Source of the DNA: an uncultured Alphaproteobacteria bacterium
GTDB lineage: Bacteria > Pseudomonadota > Alphaproteobacteria > RF32 > CAG-239
Assembly (NCBI GenBank): GCA_949297145.1
Contig: CASFQO010000006.1
Span: 1-42,915 of the forward strand
Direction of reading: 5' to 3'
Length of the DNA stretch: 42,915 nucleotides
Part shown: positions 33,422 to 41,314 of the stretch, piece after piece
Position numbering within the stretch: the first letter of the stretch is position 1
Layout of the letters: each line of letters begins with the position of its first letter
Notes under the pieces: generated by a model
Seen by the model: the letters and a program-made list of their open reading frames with translations, nothing else
The model's database searches: none
What the model was told of the DNA's origin: nothing
Program-made: the position numbers and the translations under genes

Positions 33422-34939
33422 TTATTTTTTATCCTCATCGGTAAACCAATGTTCACGGGCTGCCATGATGATACGATTTGCTTCAACCTCGGTGATTACG
33501 CCTTCTCCTAAGATTTCCATCAATTCATCTGCGGCTAAATCGGCTAAATCATCCAAAGTCTTCACACCGTGTTCAGCAAGACTGATTATCATGTCTTGAT
33601 CCAAGCCTGAAATTGTTTTTAAGCTGTCGTCAACACCTAATGTCTTGCTCTTTTCAGCAAATTCTTCATTACGCTTCTTTACAAATTCTTTGGCTCTGTT
33701 TTGTAATTCTGTTGCCAAATCCTCGTCAAAGCCATCAATTGATGCCAATTCGGAAACATCTACCATTGCAATTTCATCAACTGTTGAGAAACCTTCTGAA
33801 ATCAAAACATGTGCAATCATTTCATCTACGTCAAGGGCTGAAACAAAGCGTTCTGACTTCACTTTATTCTCGTTGGCACGTCTTTCTCTTTCTTGTTCCT
33901 CGGTTAATATATCAATATCAGCACCGACTAGTTGTGAGGCTAATTTAACATTTTGACCACGGCGTCCGATTGCAATTGAGTATTGGTCTTCGGTAACAAC
34001 AACTTCTATTCTGTTGTTTTCTTCGTCCAATACTACTTTGCTTACTTCAGCAGGAGCCAAGGCACTAACGATGAATTGGGCTTTGTCTGCAGAATATGGT
34101 ACAATATCAATTTTTTCACCTTGCAATTCTGTTACGACAGCCTGAACACGGATACCTCTTAAGCCTACGCAAGCTCCAACAGGATCTATTGAGGAATCTT
34201 TGGCACGAACAGCGATTTTGGCTTTTGACCCAGGATCTCTTGCAACACCCATAATTTCTACCAAACCATCATAAATTTCCGGAACTTCTGAGGTGAATAA
34301 TTTTGCCATAAATTCAGGGCATGTACGAGATAAGAAAATTTGTGGCCCTCTGGTTTCACGGCGGACATCCAATACATAGGCTCTTACTCGATCGCCATTC
34401 TTGAAATTTTCTCTCGGAATCAACTCATCTCTGCGCAAAATTGCTTCTGTTTTGCCCATATCTACAATAACGTTACCAAACTCAAGTCTTTTAACGGTAC
34501 CGTTAATAATCGTGCCGATTTTTCCTTTATATTCTTCATACTGCTTATTACGCTCTGCTTCACGAACTTTCTGCATGATTACTTGTTTTGCTGTTTGTGC
34601 TGCAATACGTCCAAAATCAATCGGCGGAAGAGGATCTATTATATATTCGCCAACTTTCACATCAGGGTTAATTCTTCTTGCTTCTTCCAAAGTTAACTCT
34701 GTTGTTTCATTTTCGATTTGATCAACAACAGCTCTGTAACGAGCTAAAGTTATAGCTCCGGTTTTGCGGTTAATGTTGACACGAATATCATGTTCAAAGC
34801 CATATTTAGAACGTCCGGCTTTTTGTATCGCTTCTTCCATCGCTTTGAATACATCTTCACGGTCAATATTTTTTTCTCTGGCTACAGTATCTGCTACCAT
34901 GAGAATTTCCGGTCTGGGCATGTTTACAATATTTTCCAT
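33422..34939 (-). CDS. nusA: Transcription termination/antitermination factor NusA
   Basis: NusA (505 aa) associates with RNA polymerase, stimulates pausing and intrinsic termination and takes part in antitermination. The N-terminal domain (about 1-130) is followed by S1, KH1 and KH2 domains (for example LRGIRVQAVVTELQGEKIDIV and AIGRRGQNVKLASQLVGADI), then two C-terminal acidic repeats with helix-hairpin-helix character (LASIDGFDEDLATELQNRA; ISGLDQDMIISLAEHGVKTLDDLADLAADELMEILGEG). The tail is short. It lies 31 bases after rimP. A terminator-like hairpin in the leader of this operon is a possible target of NusA feedback. Confidence 0.97.
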   Translation of the reverse strand: MENIVNMPRPEILMVADTVAREKNIDREDVFKAMEEAIQKAGRSKYGFEHDIRVNINRKTGAITLARYRAVVDQIENETTELTLEEARRINPDVKVGEYIIDPLPPIDFGRIAAQTAKQVIMQKVREAERNKQYEEYKGKIGTIINGTVKRLEFGNVIVDMGKTEAILRRDELIPRENFKNGDRVRAYVLDVRRETRGPQIFLSRTCPEFMAKLFTSEVPEIYDGLVEIMGVARDPGSKAKIAVRAKDSSIDPVGACVGLRGIRVQAVVTELQGEKIDIVPYSADKAQFIVSALAPAEVSKVVLDEENNRIEVVVTEDQYSIAIGRRGQNVKLASQLVGADIDILTEEQERERRANENKVKSERFVSALDVDEMIAHVLISEGFSTVDEIAMVDVSELASIDGFDEDLATELQNRAKEFVKKRNEEFAEKSKTLGVDDSLKTISGLDQDMIISLAEHGVKTLDDLADLAADELMEILGEGVITEVEANRIIMAAREHWFTDEDKK

Positions 34940-34970
34940 AGTGTCCTCTTTCGTTGGGTTTATAAAAAAT

Positions 34971-35474
34971 TTAGGCTTCTGATGATTTGTGGGATTTTAA
35001 GTATTTTTCCCATAATTCATCGGTTAATACGATTTTTGCTTTTGTTATAGCTGAGAAAGGTACTTTATATGTATTTTCTCCGTCTTCTATAATTATTTCT
35101 TCTTCCGGTGTAACCTCTTTTATGACACCTTTGAAACGCTTTCTCTTTTCTATCAAATCTGAGGTTTCAACTTTGGCGGTATCACCGACAAATCTTTTGA
35201 AATGTTCTAATTTTGTAAGCGGTCTGTCTAACCCCGGGGAGCTTACTTCTAGCGTATATTTATTTTCTATCGGGTCTTTTTCATCCAACACAGCAGAAAT
35301 TGCACGACTAACTGTTGCACAATCATCCACCGTCAATTCTTTTTCAGGATCTTTTTGTTCAATCATCACCTGCAGTGTCGGGTTGGTTTCACCAATGGTG
35401 GTGATGCGAACCGTTTCGTATCCTAAATCTTCAACTATCGGTTCAATCAGATCCGCTAAATAATGCCTCTGCAT
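34971..35474 (-). CDS. rimP: Ribosome maturation factor RimP
   Basis: RimP (167 aa) is required for 30S maturation, acting with S12. The first domain shows LADLIEPIVEDLGYETVRI and the hallmark segment DCATVSRAISAVLDEKDPIENKYTLEVSSPGLDRPL; the second, smaller beta domain follows. The open frame could start at TTG 35477, but the ATG at 35474 has GGAG six bases away and is preferred. It is the first gene of the translation block. Only 24 bases separate its start from the terminator-like hairpin at 35499-35526, so the promoter must lie upstream of that hairpin. Confidence 0.94.
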   Translation of the reverse strand: MQRHYLADLIEPIVEDLGYETVRITTIGETNPTLQVMIEQKDPEKELTVDDCATVSRAISAVLDEKDPIENKYTLEVSSPGLDRPLTKLEHFKRFVGDTAKVETSDLIEKRKRFKGVIKEVTPEEEIIIEDGENTYKVPFSAITKAKIVLTDELWEKYLKSHKSSEA

Positions 35475-35498
35475 CAATTTCTCCTTATCCAGATTAAC

Positions 35499-35526
35499 AA
35501 AAAAGCGGGGTTTTTGACCCCACTTT
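35499..35526 (-). terminator. Terminator-like hairpin in the rimP leader
   Basis: On the minus strand AAAGTGGGG (35526-35518) pairs with CCCCGCTTT (35510-35502), with one T-G pair, around a 7-nt loop, followed by TTTTTT. It may end the autotransporter transcript (stop at 35643, 117 bases upstream), or act as an attenuator if the rimP promoter is on its 5' side. Confidence 0.75.
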
Positions 35527-35553
35527 CAAGTTTTTATGAAAGATTATGTGTTT

Positions 35554-35562
35554 TATATACCA
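35554..35562 (-). promoter_or_regulatory. Candidate extended -10 for rimP
   Basis: On the minus strand TG-G-TATATA (35562-35554). No matching -35 is visible. If used, the leader would be about 73 bases and would contain the hairpin at 35499-35526. Confidence 0.35.
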
Positions 35563-35642
35563 CAAAAAAATTTAAAATAAAGCTTTTTTTATCCATTATC
35601 TCCATTTTTCTTGTTATCCTTTTGTTAACACTATGTTTTTAT

Positions 35643-38600
35643 TTAAAATTTGTACTTCAATCCAACATCTACTTTTATCGGATATTCTTTTTCAAGGTAC
35701 TGCATCAGCTCGCCATAAATGGATATATCTTTGTAATCATAGTTTATTCTTGCTGAAATAACCCCTCTATCGCGAGAATCTGTGTTCTCTATATCTCGTA
35801 ATTTATAGGAACCCAGTGTATCATTGATATGAGCATCCAATCCTCTATACGGATCTGCAAACTCGTGATAGTAACCAATGCCTAGCATTACATTCATCTT
35901 GTTATCCGGGGCAAACTCTATATCCTTATCCAAATATAATCCTAAGGCACTTTCTAGTGAGAATATGTGCGATGAAGCTATTTGCAGAGCAAGACTTTCA
36001 TCTCCCTCATCTATAGAATCTTGGTACCAGCCTATTGCATTTAATCCAACAAACGGTGTTAAATTTACAGCTCCCAAATCCATTTTATAACGTAATTCAT
36101 TCAACCAACCATAAGTTATCTCGGTTGTATCTGCCTCAAACGTATGTTGATAGCCTCTTCTTCTATAATCTCCATCTGCGAATCCGAGACGTGCCATCGA
36201 AACGGCAGTTAATCCGTTGTTGCTGTACGTTAACGGAACATAACCTTGTACCATAAAGCTCTTACGGCTTGAATCATTGTTATAGTCGGTATTTGTATGC
36301 GTGAAACTCATACCTAAACCTAGACGATATTTGTTGTTCATTTTCTTATCATACAACGCATACATGCTTTGTGAAGTGATGTCATAGCCGCTTAATGTGC
36401 CTCTATCATCACGACCAATATACATAGCATCACCGCCTACCATCTTTCTGACATCTCCACCTTCTTTAAAGAGTTCTGTCATCATGGTTTTATCGAGACT
36501 TCTCTGAACTTTCAGGTTTTCTTGTGCCATATTCGGCAGTGTTGAGGTGCCTAATATGTCTGCTTCCCGCTGTTTATACTCTTTAGCGCTTCCGGCACCT
36601 TTTAAGGCGTTGTATAAATCGCTGTTTTGTTCGTACATATAGTTCTTTTCAAGGTATGCGGCTTTATCTTCATCTGTCACTTCATTGAAATCTTTCATTT
36701 CCATCACAACGTCATATTTGCCATCTTCATTTTTGACCATATCGGTGTTGTACAAATATGATTTTGAACTTAAGTTTACGCCGCTAACATCTTCTGCCGA
36801 CAAAGCATCTTCTATCATCGATGTTGTTTCAAAGGTGTTTGTGACAACGTTTGTGGATACTTTTAAGTCGCCGCTGATGCTGTCTTCAGCTTCAAACTTA
36901 CCACCTTGACTTATAACGACATTGCCTCCCCAATCATCAAAATTCATACTGCCAACACTGCTCATTGTACCACTATTGTCGTATGTGGCACCATTTTCAA
37001 GCTTGATTGCCGCGCCATTATTACAATTTCCACCGCTGCAGCTTTCACCATTAATGTTGATGGTTCCTGTATTATTTACGGTTGCTGTTGCTCCGGCAGC
37101 ATATATGCCGACATTTGCGCCTTTACCGCTTAAGTTTATTATACCATTATTGATGACGGTGGCTCGACCTGATTCGGTGCCGTCTGATATTGCATATATA
37201 CCATAGTTACTCCCATCACCGGTTACATTGATAATTCCTTTTGCATCATTGATGGCGGCTCCTTTATTAAGATATATACCATATCCGTCAGAACCTCTTG
37301 TTGTGTCTACCGTTATTTCTGCATTGTTTGTTATATATGAGCTATCGCCTTTCATGCCGTATGCAGCGGCTTTCCCTCTTGATTTGACGTGTATGGATGA
37401 GCCTAAACCGGAGTTGTTTAGGGTTGCGTTACTGCCATACATACCTGCTGCTATACCGCCATTTGCTCCACCATAAACATCTACATTGATGGTTCCGACA
37501 ACCGAAGCATTTGAATTGGAGCTGTATGAATTGTATGCACTACCGTCTTGTACATAAATGCCATAGTATTCGGCATCTGATGTTGCAGCCACATTTGTTG
37601 CTGTTACGTCGATAATTCCGCTGACAGCCCCTTCTGAAATATCGCTGCTATTTTCATAATACGCGTTATATACGGTTTTGGGTTGGGCATTTTCTGCACT
37701 TTCGTCCGTACTATAACTTGTTGCATATATTCCATACATCTTATTTGGTGCTCTGGCCCCGGTTGCTGTTACATTAATCGTCCCTTTGGCTGAATTTTTA
37801 TCATTTACAACGGCGGCATTATATATTTTACTACCTTGTGGGTTGATGGAATCGCTATATATTCCGGCTGCTGTCGAGATGCCGCTTTTCATTTCGTTAG
37901 CTTGAACCGTTATCTTCCCCGTTACGACGGTTGCTGTGTTTTTGTTTGAGCCCATGCTGTAGGCATTGGCTATAGTTGCACCATTACTCTGCATACCTCT
38001 TAAGTTTACACTTCCGGAGGTACTGTTATCTGTTACGGTTATATTACCAACTGTAGCAAGGCCCACATCGGAACCCGAATTTGCATATGAGTTGAATGCA
38101 TTACCTTCTGCCCACATACCTACCACTTGTGTCGTTAAGGAGCTGTATCCGTTAATTATAACATTTATATTACCGGTAGCCAATCCATTGCCATAAATTG
38201 CGGACGAACGAAAGGCGTTATATGTGTTGTTATAATAAACTTCGCTTTCACCCTCTTCGTTTTGTCCTGTATAAGTTTGTCTTCCGGAATATATTCCAAC
38301 GGCACTGCCTCCGGCCGTGTTGATGACGTTGATATTTCCGGTACTATTATACCCTTTTGCATTATATACACTGGTTTGTGTGCTTGGAGCACCTTTGGCA
38401 TATATTCCATATGCAACGCCGGTTTCATTATTTGTGGTTGCATTGATTGTTCCGGTGGAGCTGAAGTTCTGTATTATATTATAGTTTTTCTCAAATTGAG
38501 TTTCACTATTGGTTATTGTTCCATTGCCGGACATACCATAGACATAACTATTACCGCTGACGGTTATATTCCCCTCTGCTACTGCATTTGATACAGCTGA

Positions 38601-41135
38601 ATTCAAGTATGCAAATGAATTATATATTCTTCCTGCGCTATTGACACCGTTTATTCCCGTTACGTCGCCACCTCCTTTATGGGTCAAATTTATATTGCCG
38701 ACTGTATGCACATTCGCATTGATACCATTGTCCGTAAAGGCATAACTGTTGTACAAGTTTTTCCCGCCTTGCATACCTGTTATTGTGCCTCGACTTGTTT
38801 CTGACTTCGTTATTTCTATGTTTCCCTCAGCATTGTTTTGACTTCCTTCTACAACCGTTCCACTGCCATATGAAAAACTGTTATAAATATTATTTGCAGA
38901 GTTATTATATAACCCATAAATGGTTGATGAGGTGTTATCATCATTTATATTAATCGTTGCGGTTGCTATATTGTTGCAGCCACCTTCGCATTTGCCATTA
39001 TTTATTACTGCACCGTTATATATATCAGATTGTGAGTAGATTCCGTATACAAAGTTACCTCCTGTATTTATATTGTTTATTTCGATAGTTGCACTTTCTG
39101 TACCAGATGAGGCAAGCGCATTATATACATTGTCAAAGTAAGTTATATTTCCCTCTTCATCTTCGCTCTGTATCGGTTTCATTCCATAAACGTCACGCAA
39201 TATGCCATCATTACTTACGGTTATTGTACTATTGTTTATGTTGGATGTATAGGCTCCAATTAAGTCTGCTTCAACTTTTTCACAAACTCCTGCAGCACTC
39301 ATACGCCATCCATTATCTGTATCGCAACGGCATACCCCTGTTTCCGGATCTTTAATATATCCTTCTACTCCGGTTGTGCACTCTGTTGTGATACAAGTAT
39401 TATCAGTTTGGCTAAATTCATAACCCTCTGCACACTGATCACACATCGGGTTTACATTTATCGGAGCACGATTGTCGGCGCATTCTAAGCCACAATGTCT
39501 TCCTTCTGCATCTACAGTTATTTTATATTGTTTTGGGCAAATATCACATTCCGATCCCGTCCATTCTTCCTCACATATATATTTGGTCAGATAACATATA
39601 TCTGCCCCTTTATCATACTCGTATCCTTCTTTACATGGCTCACAACCACCATTTGTTTGATCAAACCCATCTTTACATACACAATGATCACCTTGTTGTA
39701 TATAGTGTAGAGGACAGGAAATTTGCTCAATGCAGGTCATCTTTTCATTTTCGTAATATTCAATATATCCGTTTTCTATATCGCAAACGCACCTATCATT
39801 TTGTTGTACAAGATGATTACCTTTTGATTCACACTGTAGATCAGCAAAACACATTCCATCAAATTCCAGATAATTTGCACTACAGCTAGAGCAATCTGTT
39901 CCTGTATAACCTTTGTAACAAAGACATATTTTGCTTTCTACGTCATACTTACCATGCGAATTACAATATAATTCATTGTAATTATTCCATTCTTCAATTT
40001 GTTCTTCGCCTTCTTGATACTCTCCATCATCGGCTGTTTGTGAGCATCCTGAGGTATATGGATCTCCTGTGTATCCTCTTTTAGTATCACAAATACAAGT
40101 CGCTCCATAATTTGTTGGTACTGAATTTGGATATGCTTTACATATATTTGTATCGTAACACATATTCATATTAGGATCACCCCAAGTATCATACGGAGGT
40201 ATACATTCTTTACATATATTTTGTACTTGGTTTAAACAATGTTCTATGCTCGGATAACATTGGGTTTCATCTCCATATGTTCCGTAGCCAGCGTTACATT
40301 CTTGACATATATCCATATATTGGGTCTTGCAATTTGGAATATCTAAATAACATTTACTACCGTCACCGCCATGAATGCCATAGCCGCTTTCGCATTGAGT
40401 ACATTTGCTTCCATTTTGTAATATACAATGATCTATTTGGCGATAACAAATATTTCCTTCTAAGAAATATCCATCTTTACATTTTTCGCAAGTTCCAGCT
40501 TTTTGAACACTACAGTTTGCAACGGTTGCATAACATTTTGAAACATCACCATAGTTACCGTAACCACTGTCGCATATACATATTCCATCATATTCGTGGC
40601 TATTGGGCGGGCAGTTTGTTCCCGGTTTATCCGGATTGTCCGGATCATTTGGATTATCAGGATTACTTGAGCCCCCACCACTGCTGCTTCCATCGGTATC
40701 ACCTCTAAAAATATATGCGGCGGCAACAGCTCCGGCAGCAACAGCAGCCGTACCGATTAAATATGGCGAATCAGGGACATAACTTTTTACAGCTGTTTGT
40801 TTTGGGGATATTCCAAAAAAACGGCGGTAAGCACTATCCGGAATTTTTTTCAGACATTGGGGATTTTCATTTGCTCCGTATGAAGCCAACACCTTATAAG
40901 CCTGATGATTTTGTCTTATGACAGATAAGCAGACTGCATTATAGCCACGCTCATCCACACTTTCAAGTGAATAGCCTTTTTGTATTAAATTTTCTATTTT
41001 CTGGGTATTATTTTGTCTGGCCAGTTCATAAAATGCACGTGCGACACTTATCTTTCCTCCTGCGGCTTGAGCAAACAGAGGTAGTCCACACACTAATACG
41101 CCGATAAACGTATATATTTTTTCATTTATTTTCAT
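35643..41135 (-). CDS. Giant autotransporter with ankyrin, EGF-like and repetitive beta-helix regions
   Basis: A 1830-aa type Va-like secreted surface protein, not matched to a named adhesin. Order (counted from ATG 41135): signal peptide (1-24, ending FAQA); two ankyrin-like repeats (about 31-92); a hydrophobic Ala-rich segment (about 123-142); a Pro/Asp/Asn linker (about 155-172); a Cys-rich stretch to about 635 with EGF-like units of about 40 residues, several ending GYGxYGDxSKCY; a long Gly/Asn/Ser/Thr-rich passenger with repeated G-x-I-N-V and Y-G-I-Y patterns, likely a beta-helix; and a C-terminal autotransporter beta-barrel (about the last 270 residues) ending LKYKF, the terminal-Phe barrel signature. 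ATG 41135 is chosen over GTG 41147. The ribosome-binding site is weak at both. Likely secreted via Sec and inserted with BAM help. Confidence 0.9.
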   Translation of the reverse strand: MKINEKIYTFIGVLVCGLPLFAQAAGGKISVARAFYELARQNNTQKIENLIQKGYSLESVDERGYNAVCLSVIRQNHQAYKVLASYGANENPQCLKKIPDSAYRRFFGISPKQTAVKSYVPDSPYLIGTAAVAAGAVAAAYIFRGDTDGSSSGGGSSNPDNPNDPDNPDKPGTNCPPNSHEYDGICICDSGYGNYGDVSKCYATVANCSVQKAGTCEKCKDGYFLEGNICYRQIDHCILQNGSKCTQCESGYGIHGGDGSKCYLDIPNCKTQYMDICQECNAGYGTYGDETQCYPSIEHCLNQVQNICKECIPPYDTWGDPNMNMCYDTNICKAYPNSVPTNYGATCICDTKRGYTGDPYTSGCSQTADDGEYQEGEEQIEEWNNYNELYCNSHGKYDVESKICLCYKGYTGTDCSSCSANYLEFDGMCFADLQCESKGNHLVQQNDRCVCDIENGYIEYYENEKMTCIEQISCPLHYIQQGDHCVCKDGFDQTNGGCEPCKEGYEYDKGADICYLTKYICEEEWTGSECDICPKQYKITVDAEGRHCGLECADNRAPINVNPMCDQCAEGYEFSQTDNTCITTECTTGVEGYIKDPETGVCRCDTDNGWRMSAAGVCEKVEADLIGAYTSNINNSTITVSNDGILRDVYGMKPIQSEDEEGNITYFDNVYNALASSGTESATIEINNINTGGNFVYGIYSQSDIYNGAVINNGKCEGGCNNIATATININDDNTSSTIYGLYNNSANNIYNSFSYGSGTVVEGSQNNAEGNIEITKSETSRGTITGMQGGKNLYNSYAFTDNGINANVHTVGNINLTHKGGGDVTGINGVNSAGRIYNSFAYLNSAVSNAVAEGNITVSGNSYVYGMSGNGTITNSETQFEKNYNIIQNFSSTGTINATTNNETGVAYGIYAKGAPSTQTSVYNAKGYNSTGNINVINTAGGSAVGIYSGRQTYTGQNEEGESEVYYNNTYNAFRSSAIYGNGLATGNINVIINGYSSLTTQVVGMWAEGNAFNSYANSGSDVGLATVGNITVTDNSTSGSVNLRGMQSNGATIANAYSMGSNKNTATVVTGKITVQANEMKSGISTAAGIYSDSINPQGSKIYNAAVVNDKNSAKGTINVTATGARAPNKMYGIYATSYSTDESAENAQPKTVYNAYYENSSDISEGAVSGIIDVTATNVAATSDAEYYGIYVQDGSAYNSYSSNSNASVVGTINVDVYGGANGGIAAGMYGSNATLNNSGLGSSIHVKSRGKAAAYGMKGDSSYITNNAEITVDTTRGSDGYGIYLNKGAAINDAKGIINVTGDGSNYGIYAISDGTESGRATVINNGIINLSGKGANVGIYAAGATATVNNTGTININGESCSGGNCNNGAAIKLENGATYDNSGTMSSVGSMNFDDWGGNVVISQGGKFEAEDSISGDLKVSTNVVTNTFETTSMIEDALSAEDVSGVNLSSKSYLYNTDMVKNEDGKYDVVMEMKDFNEVTDEDKAAYLEKNYMYEQNSDLYNALKGAGSAKEYKQREADILGTSTLPNMAQENLKVQRSLDKTMMTELFKEGGDVRKMVGGDAMYIGRDDRGTLSGYDITSQSMYALYDKKMNNKYRLGLGMSFTHTNTDYNNDSSRKSFMVQGYVPLTYSNNGLTAVSMARLGFADGDYRRRGYQHTFEADTTEITYGWLNELRYKMDLGAVNLTPFVGLNAIGWYQDSIDEGDESLALQIASSHIFSLESALGLYLDKDIEFAPDNKMNVMLGIGYYHEFADPYRGLDAHINDTLGSYKLRDIENTDSRDRGVISARINYDYKDISIYGELMQYLEKEYPIKVDVGLKYKF

Positions 41136-41139
41136 ATAT

Positions 41140-41148
41140 TTATCCACA
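41140..41148 (+). promoter_or_regulatory. DnaA box (perfect TTATCCACA)
   Basis: An exact nine-base match to the DnaA consensus, on the + strand, just upstream of the ATG of the autotransporter. It overlaps the alternative GTG start region. Confidence 0.6.
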
Positions 41149-41250
41149 AAGCAAGCTTATATCCATGGTTATACGTACTTTCTTTGAGGTTATTTTACCC
41201 GAAAATGTTTAAAAATTCAGTTAAGATTCATTGCCTTTTTTAAATTTGGC

Positions 41251-41279
41251 TTGATTTTGTATGTTTTTGTGGATAAAGT
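41251..41279 (+). promoter_or_regulatory. Candidate promoter of ileS
   Basis: TTGATT (41251-41256), 17-base spacer, TAAAGT (41274-41279). The -10 overlaps the DnaA box at 41268-41276. Confidence 0.45.
41268..41276 (-). promoter_or_regulatory. DnaA box (perfect, inverted)
   Basis: TGTGGATAA on the + strand, that is TTATCCACA on the minus strand. It is the second exact DnaA box within the 167-base divergent intergenic region 41148-41314. Apart from the two boxes and the promoter, that region shows no gene. Confidence 0.6.
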
Positions 41280-41314
41280 ATGCGAAGTTTGTATTTTTGA
41301 GGATTTTTTTGGAA

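Noticed and set aside
41209-41224. CtrA-like TTAA-N-TTAA site near ileS
   Set aside because: The spacing is eight bases and the known CtrA motif needs seven, so I do not call it.
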